Assembly (NCBI GenBank): GCA_018268995.1
Contig: JAFDVL010000050.1
Coordinates: forward strand, 1 to 64,000
DNA: 64,000 nt
Direction: 5' to 3'
Source: Acidobacteriota bacterium
Lineage (GTDB): Bacteria > Acidobacteriota > Blastocatellia > RBC074
Positions within the stretch are counted from its first letter, which is position 1; each line of letters starts with the position of its first letter. The notes under the pieces are model-generated. The model worked only from the letters and a program-made list of their open reading frames with translations, searched no databases and was not told the origin of the DNA. Both the position numbers and the translations under genes were made by a program. This document shows, piece after piece, positions 43,253-51,261 of this stretch.

Positions 43253-43956
43253 TCTTGTTTATAGCTCCATTCCCAATCCTGCCAATCGTTCACGAGTCCA
43301 GCTTTTACAGGATTTTGCAAAACATAATTGATCGTCTTCTCAAACCTGCCAGCGCGAATTGTATGATCAAAACTTTCTTCGCTCCAAAAACGTCCTTGTC
43401 GTCCGAGCACCTTGTTGCATTGCTTGGCCGTGTAGCTTTTGAGCGAGTGCATAATTCTCGACAACGAAGGATACTTGCTTGAAAACGTGAGATGCCCCGT
43501 TTCGTTATGACCCTCTTGTAATTCCGCTTCGTTCAGGAATGGTGTAAGGACGAGGTGAACGTGATTCGACATAATGCAATAAGCATGCAGGTGATACGCC
43601 GTTTGATCGTGATAATGAAGATTATCCGCCACGATCTTTGCCAATCGCTTTTCCTGAAGCCACATTGGCCCGGTTCCAGCTCTATCTAAAATCTCTTCCA
43701 ATTTGAAAAACCATTGGCGTTGCGATTCTTCCCATTTTTCACGAACGGCTTGCGGTTCCTCATCTTTGGAACTGTCCGTCAACTTCGTCACTTGCTGAAG
43801 TTTCTGCTCCAACCATTTCTTTTCCGCTTCGTATTGCCGGAAAACGCTTACCGGAATCGAATCTGCCAAGCGATAAGTGACAAGGAACGTATGCCCCGGC
43901 GTATGAATATGCGGCAAGTGACGATGATGATATTGTTTGTAACCAAGCGTATTCAT
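43225..43956 (-). CDS. REP-associated tyrosine transposase (RAYT, Y1 family)
   Basis: A 243-residue Y1 transposase of the IS200/IS605-related TnpA-REP family. The HUH motif is in MSNHVHLVL near residue 130, and the catalytic tyrosine is probably in SLKSYTAKQCNKV near 170. GRFWSEESFDHTIR and NYVLQNPVKAGLV are the family's C-terminal signatures. RAYTs cut single-stranded REP DNA and are thought to spread REPs in their host genome. The gene is bordered by nearly identical BIMEs, its own C-terminus (ECTTGGPPV) is translated REP sequence, and related REPs occur at five other places in this window. All motifs are intact, so it is probably active. The frame also allows a TTG start at 43965. Confidence 0.93.
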   Translation of the reverse strand: MNTLGYKQYHHRHLPHIHTPGHTFLVTYRLADSIPVSVFRQYEAEKKWLEQKLQQVTKLTDSSKDEEPQAVREKWEESQRQWFFKLEEILDRAGTGPMWLQEKRLAKIVADNLHYHDQTAYHLHAYCIMSNHVHLVLTPFLNEAELQEGHNETGHLTFSSKYPSLSRIMHSLKSYTAKQCNKVLGRQGRFWSEESFDHTIRAGRFEKTINYVLQNPVKAGLVNDWQDWEWSYKQECTTGGPPV

Positions 43957-43965
43957 AGCAATCAA

Positions 43966-44066
43966 TGTACGACAGGCGGCTCGCCTGTCATCCCGTTGTT
44001 GGTTGTTCCCTGGTAGACAACCGATTCCCTCTTTGGCTCAGACAGGCGGGCCGCCTGTCGTACATT
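43966..44066. repeat. Family B BIME, 100-bp direct copy 2 flanking the RAYT
   Basis: Same sequence and orientation as 43153-43252, with one base different. Its end (TGTCGTACATTA) touches the stop codon of the ATPase gene. Confidence 0.92.
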
Positions 44067-45987
44067 ATTCCCCTACATATTTCCCTTTTGCGCGGGCTTT
44101 CTCGACCACGACAATGAACACATCTTCGAGCGAATAAGTTTCTTCTTCGGCACGCAAAACTTGAATCCCAGATTCGCCCAAACGATTTGTGATGCGTGCT
44201 ATTTCTGTTTGTACATCATCGTCCACAATCACATGCATGCGGTCGCCAAATTGCGAGACCCGCCAGCTTTCCCTGTCGGCTTTCAGGAGGCTCGTCGCAC
44301 GTTGCGGCTCGCTTGGATAGACTTCCAGCAAATGGCCACCTTGCTCGGCTTTGATGCCGGTCGGCGTTCCTTCCGCAACCAATTCACCTGCGACCATCAA
44401 GCCCAAACGATTGCACTGCTCGGCTTCCTCTAGGTAATGCGTTGTAATCAGAATCGCTACACCGCGATCCGCCAGGTGGTTGATCATCGTCCAGAATTGG
44501 CGACGCGCAATTGGGTCTACGCCAGAGGTCGGCTCATCCAAGAACAACACACTTGGTTCGTGCATAATGGCCGCCCCGAATGCAACACGCTGTTTCCAGC
44601 CACCGGGCAAGCTGCCGACCATTTGATCGGCTTTGCCATCAAGTTCTGCGAACTCTAACACCCATTGTTTTTTGGCCTCACGATCCTGACGAGGGATGCC
44701 GTAGACGCCCGCGAAGAAATCCAGATTTTCGCCAATCGTCAAGTCATCGTAGAGAGAAAACTTTTGCGACATATAGCCAATGCGTTGCCGCACAAAGCTG
44801 GAGCGAAAGCCGCCTTTTTCGTCAGCCAAAGTCATCTCGCCGCTCGTCGCCTCAATCAATCCACAGAGCATTTTGATCGTCGTGGTTTTGCCTGCGCCGT
44901 TCGCGCCAAGCAAGCCATAAATCTCGCCGTATTTAATGTCGAGCGTGATGTCTTTGACCGCATGAAATTCCCCAAAGCGTTTATTCAATTTATTCGCGCC
45001 AATCGCAATCGCGCCTTCTTTGCGCTGTCGAAATTCACGCCGCAGCGGAAAGGGCGCTATTGGCTGTTCAGGATGCAAATTGCGCAGTACCGACACGAAC
45101 GTATTTTCCAGCGTCGGCACGCCGTGGCGAATTTCGATGACGGGATTATCTGCCCGATGCAAAGCCTCACGCACGGCGCGTTCGCCTGTTGCGGTATCTT
45201 TCACCATCACGTCCAAACGGTCGCCGAAGCGTTGCGCATCGTGAATATCCGGGGTCTCGCTCAACACATCTTCGGCGCGTCGCAAATCTGCCGCACGAAC
45301 TTCCAGACGTTGCAATCCCACTCTTTCTTTCAACTCTTTCGGCGTGCCAACTTCATGAATTTCGCCGTCAAACATCAACGCCACGCGATGGCAACGTTCG
45401 GCCTCATCCAGGTACGGCGTAGCAACGATGATCGTCATTCCTTCTGCCGAAAGCTGTGCCAGCGCGTCCCAGAATTCGCGCCGCGAGACGGGGTCAACAC
45501 CGGTTGTCGGCTCATCCAGCAGCAGAATTTTTGGCTCGGCAATTAAGGCACAGGTCAACGCGAGCTTTTGTTTCATCCCGCCGCTCAATCGCCCTGCCAA
45601 GCGCGCAGTGAAACGATCCATATCGAACATCTTCAAATACCGTTGCCCGCGTACCTTGATTTCCGCGCGCGGCACGAGCCGCAATTCGCCAAGGTAATCA
45701 ATGTTTTCCTGCACGCTGAGGTCTTGATACAAACTGAAGGCTTGCGTTAAATAGCCGACAAACGGGCGGGCATCGCGCGCATTCACCCCAAACATTTCCG
45801 CGGTGCCTTCCGTCGCCGACATCACGCCACCGAGAATCTGAAACGTCGAAGTTTTCCCTGCCCCATCCGGCCCAATCAAGCCAAAGATTTCGCCCGCCTG
45901 CACGTCAAGGTTGATGCCTTTCACGGCTTCGACGGGGCCGTAGTTTTTTTTGAGATGGCGGATTTGGATTGCGAGGTTATTAGCCAC
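44065..45987 (-). CDS. ABC exporter ATPase with two nucleotide-binding domains (YbhF-like)
   Basis: A 640-residue cytoplasmic protein with two fused ABC domains. First: Walker A GPDGAGKTS, signature LSGGMKQKL, Walker B LLLDEPTTGVDP. Second (from about 330): GANGAGKTTT, the altered signature LPGGWKQR, then LFLDEPTSGVDP. Asymmetric signatures are also usual in E. coli YbhF. It should power export through the permeases at 42035 and 37392, with the HlyD-type subunit at 46454. The start codon is a GTG lying inside a family F repeat (CTGTGGCTAATAA), with no ribosome site. The original start region may thus have been changed by repeat insertion. Confidence 0.93.
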   Translation of the reverse strand: MANNLAIQIRHLKKNYGPVEAVKGINLDVQAGEIFGLIGPDGAGKTSTFQILGGVMSATEGTAEMFGVNARDARPFVGYLTQAFSLYQDLSVQENIDYLGELRLVPRAEIKVRGQRYLKMFDMDRFTARLAGRLSGGMKQKLALTCALIAEPKILLLDEPTTGVDPVSRREFWDALAQLSAEGMTIIVATPYLDEAERCHRVALMFDGEIHEVGTPKELKERVGLQRLEVRAADLRRAEDVLSETPDIHDAQRFGDRLDVMVKDTATGERAVREALHRADNPVIEIRHGVPTLENTFVSVLRNLHPEQPIAPFPLRREFRQRKEGAIAIGANKLNKRFGEFHAVKDITLDIKYGEIYGLLGANGAGKTTTIKMLCGLIEATSGEMTLADEKGGFRSSFVRQRIGYMSQKFSLYDDLTIGENLDFFAGVYGIPRQDREAKKQWVLEFAELDGKADQMVGSLPGGWKQRVAFGAAIMHEPSVLFLDEPTSGVDPIARRQFWTMINHLADRGVAILITTHYLEEAEQCNRLGLMVAGELVAEGTPTGIKAEQGGHLLEVYPSEPQRATSLLKADRESWRVSQFGDRMHVIVDDDVQTEIARITNRLGESGIQVLRAEEETYSLEDVFIVVVEKARAKGKYVGE

Positions 45988-46015
45988 AGATTTACACAGA
46001 TTTACACAGATTTTT
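45982..46015. repeat. Family F repeat, left side of the GxxExxY cassette
   Basis: AGCCACAGATTTACACAGAT starting at 45982 is followed by another ACACAGATT unit. Inverted relative to 46425-46455, the two match at 28 of 31 positions. Confidence 0.82.
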
Positions 46016-46020
46016 CTTGT

Positions 46021-46404
46021 CTATCGAACGAGTCGTTCATGTTCGAGGCTGCGCTTGCCGAAGTTGAGAATTAGTGCGACTTTGAGATTTGTTGCCTTTA
46101 GATAATTTAAGGTTTGGGCGCGGTGAACGTCAGTGATTTTGTCTTGTGATTTTAATTCCAGGATGATTTTATCCTCAACTAGAATATCTGCGATGTACTC
46201 TCCAACGATCACGCCCTTGAAATAAACCTTGATTGGGACTTGTTGCTCTGCCTTGATTCCAACCAGTCGAAAGGCCACCAGCAAAGCATTCTCATAAACT
46301 TTCTCCAGAAAACCAAAGCCCAGTTCCCGATGAACCTCCATCGCAATCCCAATAATTTTGAACGTCAATTCTTTGAATAAAAATTGCTCTTGCGGTGATT
46401 CCAT
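46021..46404 (-). CDS. GxxExxY family protein
   Basis: A 127-residue protein of the GxxExxY family, named for GFLEKVY (here near residue 33) in HRELGFGFLEKVYENAL. The second half has the EYIADILVEDKIILELKS pattern, in which Asp, Glu and Lys are spaced as in PD-(D/E)XK nucleases. A nuclease role is plausible but unproven. The gene is enclosed by inverted family F repeats and sits between the HlyD and ATPase genes of an exporter operon, so it looks like an inserted cassette and not a transporter subunit. Confidence 0.88.
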   Translation of the reverse strand: MESPQEQFLFKELTFKIIGIAMEVHRELGFGFLEKVYENALLVAFRLVGIKAEQQVPIKVYFKGVIVGEYIADILVEDKIILELKSQDKITDVHRAQTLNYLKATNLKVALILNFGKRSLEHERLVR

Positions 46405-46424
46405 AGACTTCCCCTCCTAAACCT

Positions 46425-46455
46425 AATCTGTGCCAATCTGTGTGAATCTGTGGCT
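46425..46455. repeat. Family F repeat, right side of the GxxExxY cassette
   Basis: CAATCTGTGTGAATCTGTGG (46434-46453) plus an upstream AATCTGTG unit, inverted relative to 45982-46015. The HlyD stop codon TAG overlaps its outer end. Confidence 0.82.
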
Positions 46456-47617
46456 AATTCACAAGGATTTCTCCATCCGCAGGCATACCGGGCTTGGCTT
46501 GTTTGAATCCGCCCTTGAGAATCAGCTTCACGCCGAAAACTTGTTTGATGCGGTCGTCGCGGAAGTATGTGTTTTCGGGCGTGAATGAGGCTTGTGGGTC
46601 AATGCGGGAAACTTCGGCTTCAATTTCAATACGCTTCTTTGTCCCCGGCTCATTGGCATCCAGCCAGACGCGGGCTTTCTGGCCGACTTTGACATTGCCG
46701 ATCTGGCCTTCGGGCACAAAGCCGCGCAGATAGACTTGATTCAAATCAATCAAAGTAACAATCGGCGCGCCGGGCGTGACGACTTCGCCGGGTTCGACAG
46801 CGCGTGTTTGGATAGTGCCATCGAAGGGCGCGATGATGTTTAGGTCTTTGCGATTGGCCTGCGCTTCTTCCAATTGAGCCTTAGCACGTGCGACATCGGC
46901 TTGCGCGGCTTCGATGTCGGATTGGGCTTGATTGATTTGCTGGCGAATGGCGGAAGTTTGCGAAGAGCGAATCGCAGGATTTTTCAACATGGCCTGTGCG
47001 GCAAGCAAACCACCTCGCGCGGCATCCACTTGTTTTTTCGCGGCGCGCACAATCTCAGCCTGCGCGGCAGCCGTTGTCCGGGCCTGTTGCATCTGGCGTT
47101 CCGGCACATCGCCCGATTCGCGCAAAGCAATGTATTTCTCTTCATCCCACTTAGCAAATTTGTATGCAGCTTCGGCTTGTGCCAGCGAAGCCTCGGCGGC
47201 GGCGAGTTGTGCTTCGGCCTGATGGACGCGGCCTTCGGCATCTACCCTGGCCTGCTGTTCGCTCACTTGCGAGCCTTTGATTTGTTCGTTGAAAACAGCA
47301 ATTTGCTGCTGTGCCCGCACCACACGCGCCTGCGCCTGATCTACGGCAAATTGCGCCTGCTGTTCGCGCGCACGAATCTGTTCATCGTCCAGCACTGCAA
47401 TTACGTCGCCAGCCTTGACTGGATCGCCTTCGCGAAATTTGATTTCCCTGATGCGACCTGCAACTTTTGAGGCAATCGTGGAATCGTCGCCTTCAATACG
47501 ACCAGCGACTTCGATTTTGTTGGGATCAGTTTGGGGACGAAAAAACTTACTCCACACAAAATAACCAATCCCGCCCAGGACAAGTACGAGCAGCAGAATA
47601 CGCAATGGTTTCGGCAT
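46454..47617 (-). CDS. HlyD-family membrane fusion protein (YbhG-like)
   Basis: A 387-residue periplasmic adaptor. One N-terminal membrane anchor (5-25) is followed by a biotinyl-lipoyl-like half (VAGRIREIKFREGDPVKAGDVIAVLDD), a long glutamine/alanine-rich coiled-coil hairpin (about 75-235), the second lipoyl half (IIAPFDGTIQTRAVEPGEVV) and a beta-barrel region. It links the inner-membrane exporter to an outer-membrane channel. It heads the operon that continues with the ATPase and two permeases. A 16-bp perfect palindrome 35 bases upstream is a candidate repressor site. Its stop codon TAG overlaps the family F repeat. Confidence 0.92.
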   Translation of the reverse strand: MPKPLRILLLVLVLGGIGYFVWSKFFRPQTDPNKIEVAGRIEGDDSTIASKVAGRIREIKFREGDPVKAGDVIAVLDDEQIRAREQQAQFAVDQAQARVVRAQQQIAVFNEQIKGSQVSEQQARVDAEGRVHQAEAQLAAAEASLAQAEAAYKFAKWDEEKYIALRESGDVPERQMQQARTTAAAQAEIVRAAKKQVDAARGGLLAAQAMLKNPAIRSSQTSAIRQQINQAQSDIEAAQADVARAKAQLEEAQANRKDLNIIAPFDGTIQTRAVEPGEVVTPGAPIVTLIDLNQVYLRGFVPEGQIGNVKVGQKARVWLDANEPGTKKRIEIEAEVSRIDPQASFTPENTYFRDDRIKQVFGVKLILKGGFKQAKPGMPADGEILVN

Positions 47618-47651
47618 AGATTTTCGCTCAATTGATAATCACAACTTGTAA

Positions 47652-47667
47652 GTAAGTAATTACTTAC
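47652..47667. promoter_or_regulatory. Palindromic operator upstream of the exporter operon
   Basis: GTAAGTAATTACTTAC is a perfect 16-bp palindrome 35 bases before the HlyD start. The half-site ACTTAC also forms the operator-like palindrome at 12786-12803. YbhG-type exporters are often controlled by TetR-type repressors (CecR in E. coli), but no such regulator gene is in the window. Confidence 0.55.
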
Positions 47668-47762
47668 CACAAGTCATTAAAAATCTGCAAGCAATCCACG
47701 GCATGGAGGATTGGAGTCAGCAAATTGTGCAAAACAAATTCAGGGAAGCGAGTGGTCAGGAA

Positions 47763-47921
47763 GCATTTTTCAGCCACGAATTCACACGAATTTTCACGAA
47801 CCAGGCCAGCTTTTAAGAACCACAGATTCGCACAGATTTTTCTGGCGATAAAAATAATCGGGGGTTATCTGGATCAGTTTGTGGCTGGTTTCAATTCGTG
47901 AAAATTCGTGTCAATTCGTGG
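47763..47921. repeat. Nested inverted repeats of CACGAATT and CACAGATT type
   Basis: Outer arms GCCACGAATTCACACGAATT (from 47763) and AATTCGTGTCAATTCGTGGC (ending 47921) enclose inner family F-like pieces (CCACAGATTCGCACAGATTT near 47810). They fill the gap between the dipeptidase gene and the HlyD promoter region. Confidence 0.7.
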
Positions 47922-47939
47922 CTCTTTCGTCTGTGGAAT

Positions 47940-49100
47940 TTAAGGTAGGTTTTCCCGCAGCACACGCAGCACATTTCCGCCCATAATTTTTTTGATGTCG
48001 TCTTCGCTAAAACCTTCGCCCAGCAATGCGTCCGTGATTTGCACCAGGCCGGTTGTATCGAACGGCACGGTGACGGCACCATCGAAATCTGAGCCTAAAC
48101 CAATGTGATCTATGCCTGCGACGTTGACCGCGTGGTGAATGGCTTTGGCAATCGCTTTGGCATCCGTGCCACACACGGCGGTTTCCCAATGTCCGATGCC
48201 AATGACGCCGCCGGTTTTGGCGATGCGTTGCAATTGCTCGTCGCTCAGGTTGCGATTGTTGCTGCATGTGCCTTTGACGCCAGTGTGCGAAACCATCACA
48301 GGCCGCGTCGCCATTGTCAGCACATCGTCAATCGTTGCGGGCGAAGCGTGCGCGATGTCTACTAGCATCTTTTTCGCTTCCATTCGCCGGATTACATCTT
48401 TGCCAATGGCAGTCAATCCGCCTTTGCTGACGCCGTGTGCTGAGCCGCCGATTTCGTTGTCAAAGAAATGCGTTGGAGCCATCATCCGAAACCCGGCATC
48501 AAACATGACATCCACATTTTCCATTTTACCTTCGAGCACCTGTGCGCCTTCGATGCCGAGGATGCCTGCGGTAATTCCCTGCTCTTTCTGACGGCGCGTG
48601 ACATAGCTTTCTAAATCATTTTTGGACTTGATGATCGTCAGCCTGCCGTTGGAGTTCGCCGCATATTCGTGCAATTTTGCCGATTGAAACAAGGCGCGTT
48701 CTTTCAGACTTGTCCAGGCTCTGACAGGCCACATTTCAACCAACGATAAAAGCGTGACGTTATCCGTGGAATCGTCATTCGCCTCAATGTTCATGTTGCG
48801 CGGCGTTTTGCTGACAATGGTAAAGGATTGCAGCGCGACGTTGCCTTCAATCAAGCGCGGAACATCTACGTGCCCGTGTGAGGAGCGCTCCAGCAGATTG
48901 CGATTCCACAGCAGGGAATCCGCATGCAAATCAGCGACGAAAAGCTGCTGGTGCAAGGCTTTGGCTTTGTCCGAAGCAGCGTACGGCGGCGCGTTCAGGA
49001 CGCGGTTCATGGATTTTTCAACCTGTGATGGGACGAACACAAACACGCCAATCAACGCAACCAGCAAGATAAGCGCAAGGACAAGGAGGGCTTTTTTCAT
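47940..49100 (-). CDS. Membrane dipeptidase (M19, renal dipeptidase-like)
   Basis: A 386-residue zinc dipeptidase with an N-terminal export or anchor helix (1-22). Metal-site motifs in order are ADLHADSLLW (His-x-Asp near 55), the bridging glutamate in GIEGAQVLEG, VDIAHASP, MVSHTGVKG and GLGSDFDGAV. M19 enzymes cleave dipeptides, including those with a C-terminal D-amino acid. Length and motif spacing are normal. A degenerate family B REP lies just beyond its start. Confidence 0.93.
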   Translation of the reverse strand: MKKALLVLALILLVALIGVFVFVPSQVEKSMNRVLNAPPYAASDKAKALHQQLFVADLHADSLLWNRNLLERSSHGHVDVPRLIEGNVALQSFTIVSKTPRNMNIEANDDSTDNVTLLSLVEMWPVRAWTSLKERALFQSAKLHEYAANSNGRLTIIKSKNDLESYVTRRQKEQGITAGILGIEGAQVLEGKMENVDVMFDAGFRMMAPTHFFDNEIGGSAHGVSKGGLTAIGKDVIRRMEAKKMLVDIAHASPATIDDVLTMATRPVMVSHTGVKGTCSNNRNLSDEQLQRIAKTGGVIGIGHWETAVCGTDAKAIAKAIHHAVNVAGIDHIGLGSDFDGAVTVPFDTTGLVQITDALLGEGFSEDDIKKIMGGNVLRVLRENLP

Positions 49101-49120
49101 GGGGGCTTTCGTAATTTGCC

Positions 49121-49141
49121 CGACAGGCAGGGTGCCTATCG
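49121..49141. repeat. Degenerate family B REP
   Basis: CGACAGGCAGGGTGCCTATC followed by GTACATT keeps the outer bases of the family B unit but not its full arms. It lies between the esterase stop and the dipeptidase start. Confidence 0.55.
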
Positions 49142-49148
49142 TACATTT

Positions 49149-49862
49149 CTATTTCTTGAGCAATGGTTCCAGCGCACGCCAGACATTTTCCAACACAAGA
49201 GGTGTCCCTTTCATATTCGGGTGAATGCCGTCGCCTTGATTTAACTCAGTTTTGCCAGCGACATCTGCCAGAAAAAATGGGATGAGGGTAACTTTATATT
49301 GCTTCGCTAAATCAGGAAAGATGTTGTGGAAGTCGCGCTGATAATCCTCGCCGAAATTCGTTGGCGCTTCCATCCCGGCCAACACAACGGCTATTTTTTG
49401 CGCTTGTGCTTTCTCAATCATCGTCGCCAGATTTTGCCGTGTTTCGCGTAAGTCTTTGCCGCGCAGCATATCATTCGCGCCAAGTTCCAGAACCATCAAG
49501 GCAACGTTGTGATTCTTGAGCGCTGTGTCCAGGCGATTGACTCCGCCAGCTGTCGTATCCCCAGAAATTCCGGCATTCACGACACGATATGAATAACCTT
49601 TTTCGTCCAATCGCTTTTGCAACAGGGCAGGATAAGAGGCAGATTTTTCCAAGCCGTACCCTTCGGTCAAGCTATCGCCAAACGCTAAGATCACAGGTCG
49701 GGCATCCGCTGAAGGCGTGGCAGAATCTTTGGCCACGGCAGGCGTTTCAGCAGCGGTCACCGCCACCGCGTCGCTCGGCTTGCCACAGGCAGAGAAAAGA
49801 ACAAGAGCTGATAAGAGGCTCGCCAAAACAAGTAATTTGAAATTGCGATTATTTGCAGGCAT
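49149..49862 (-). CDS. tesA: SGNH/GDSL arylesterase lipoprotein (TesA-like)
   Basis: A 237-residue lipid-anchored hydrolase. A lipoprotein signal ends in LVLFSAC (lipobox cysteine near 25). SGNH blocks are complete: FGDSLTEGYG with the nucleophile serine, SGDTTAGG, LGANDMLRG and DGIHPNMKG with the Asp-His pair. TesA is a lysophospholipase/thioesterase/arylesterase of the envelope. The gene is divergent from a YbbA-like ATPase with 51 bases between the starts, the same arrangement as tesA-ybbA in E. coli. The start at 49862 is preferred over an in-frame codon at 49904, which would precede the signal peptide. Confidence 0.88.
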   Translation of the reverse strand: MPANNRNFKLLVLASLLSALVLFSACGKPSDAVAVTAAETPAVAKDSATPSADARPVILAFGDSLTEGYGLEKSASYPALLQKRLDEKGYSYRVVNAGISGDTTAGGVNRLDTALKNHNVALMVLELGANDMLRGKDLRETRQNLATMIEKAQAQKIAVVLAGMEAPTNFGEDYQRDFHNIFPDLAKQYKVTLIPFFLADVAGKTELNQGDGIHPNMKGTPLVLENVWRALEPLLKK

Positions 49863-49913
49863 AGTGTTTTTTCTTTCTGAAATCTTGAATTTGAAATCAA
49901 ACATCCTCGGAAC

Positions 49914-50618
49914 ATGATTGAATTAGCCAACGTCTCCAAAGTCGTCACCAGTGGATCGGAAAACCTAACCATTTTACATTCTGTCACACTTACGATTCCA
50001 AGGGGGCAATTTGTTTCGGTGATTGGGCCGTCAGGGAGCGGCAAGTCTACGATGTTGGGATTAATCGCCGGGTTGGATAATCCGACCACGGGCGACATTT
50101 TTCTGGACGGGCAAAACATCACCAAAATGAGCGAAGACCAGTTAGCCGAATTTCGCGGTGCCAAGCTTGGTTTTATTTTTCAGTCATTTCATTTAATTCC
50201 ATCGCTCACGGCGTATGAGAATATTCTGGTTCCGATGGAAATCATGGGCGTCAGCAACGCCACAAAGCGCGCGCAAAGCCTGCTGGATGAAGTCGGCTTA
50301 CACGAACGCGGACATCATTACCCGTCACAGCTTTCCGGCGGTGAACAGCAGCGCGTTGCCATCGCCCGCGCCTTCGCCAATGAGCCGCCGATCCTGCTGG
50401 CGGATGAGCCAACCGGCAATCTGGACACCAACAACGGATCGCATATTTTCGATTTATTGCTGAAGCTGAATCACGAACGGAAAACCACGCTGGTGCTGGT
50501 CACGCACGATCAAATTCTTGCTGACAAAGCAGATCGCAAAATCTCGCTACGCGGTGGACACGTTGCTGAGGATGTACTCAAAGAACTTGCCGTACCACAA
50601 CCGCAGGGCAATAATTAA
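49914..50618 (+). CDS. ABC transporter ATPase (YbbA/LolD-like)
   Basis: A 234-residue ATPase of the LolD/MacB/FtsE group. Walker A is GPSGSGKST, the signature LSGGEQQRVAIARA, Walker B LLADEPTGNLD and the switch region VTHDQ. Family members work with large FtsX-like permeases and move lipoproteins or act mechanically on the envelope. In E. coli the permease YbbP is the next gene; here a Uma2 nuclease gene follows and no FtsX-like permease is present in the window. The partner must be elsewhere or absent. Confidence 0.92.
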   Translation: MIELANVSKVVTSGSENLTILHSVTLTIPRGQFVSVIGPSGSGKSTMLGLIAGLDNPTTGDIFLDGQNITKMSEDQLAEFRGAKLGFIFQSFHLIPSLTAYENILVPMEIMGVSNATKRAQSLLDEVGLHERGHHYPSQLSGGEQQRVAIARAFANEPPILLADEPTGNLDTNNGSHIFDLLLKLNHERKTTLVLVTHDQILADKADRKISLRGGHVAEDVLKELAVPQPQGNN

Positions 50619-50631
50619 GCGGGAGGGACAT

Positions 50632-51237
50632 ATGGGATTAGCCGAAGAAGTGGTTGAATACGTCAGCATTGAGGATTACCTGGAAGGGGAAAAAGACAGC
50701 CCAGTCAAACACGAATACATTGATGGCGCTGTCTATGCGATGGCGGGTGCAAGTGATCGACACAACCGTCTTTCAATTAATCTTACTAAAGCATTGGACA
50801 CCCATTTGGAAGACGATCCATGTGATGTCTTCATGGCGCACATGAAAGTATGGGCCAGCACCACTGTCTTTTATTATCCTGACGTAGTTGTCGCCTGTGA
50901 TGGCCTCAATGCTGATCCTTACTATCGCAAACAACCACGCCTAATTATCGAAGTGACTTCGCCCAGCACCGAAAATATTGATCGCACCGAAAAGCTGCTG
51001 GCATATAAGCAGATCAAGAGTCTGAAAGAGTATTTGATCGTGTCGCAGGATACGGTACGAATTGACGTTTATCGTCGAATGCGCGGCGACCGCTGGCAAT
51101 GGGAAATTCTGACGGATGTGAACGAAGAACTACGGCTTGAATCCGTTGGGTTGACGATTAGCGTCGCAAACATTTATCGTCGCGTGAAATTCCCGAAACG
51201 CCCACGACCGCGCGTAATTCCGTTCGAGACACACTGA
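50632..51237 (+). CDS. Uma2 family (DUF820) putative endonuclease
   Basis: A 201-residue protein of the Uma2 family, with a PD-(D/E)XK-like core. KHEYIDGAVYAMAGAS opens the fold. YYPDVVVACD and PRLIIEVTSPSTENIDRTEKLLAYKQI carry the Asp, Glu and Lys of the likely active site. LKEYLIVSQDTVRIDVYRR ends the core. GGGAGGG precedes the ATG at 50632; the frame is open upstream into the ATPase gene but that is read-through. Uma2 genes are numerous and often mobile in Cyanobacteria and some other phyla; their role is unknown. It sits where a permease gene would be expected. Confidence 0.88.
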   Translation: MGLAEEVVEYVSIEDYLEGEKDSPVKHEYIDGAVYAMAGASDRHNRLSINLTKALDTHLEDDPCDVFMAHMKVWASTTVFYYPDVVVACDGLNADPYYRKQPRLIIEVTSPSTENIDRTEKLLAYKQIKSLKEYLIVSQDTVRIDVYRRMRGDRWQWEILTDVNEELRLESVGLTISVANIYRRVKFPKRPRPRVIPFETH

Positions 51238-51261
51238 ACAACTATTCAAGGAAAGGAACCC

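Larger units (their letters stand above)
43153..44066 (-). mobile_element. RAYT-BIME unit inserted in the exporter operon
   Basis: BIME, RAYT gene and BIME together form a 914-bp unit. It begins right after the ATPase stop codon and ends five bases before the permease start. The 100-bp direct repeats at its ends could recombine and delete the RAYT, leaving one BIME like those elsewhere in the window. Confidence 0.8.

Noticed and set aside
43153..44066. Direct repeats around 43-44 kb as a CRISPR array.
   Set aside because: There are only two 100-bp copies, internally palindromic, with a transposase gene between them and no spacers or cas genes.
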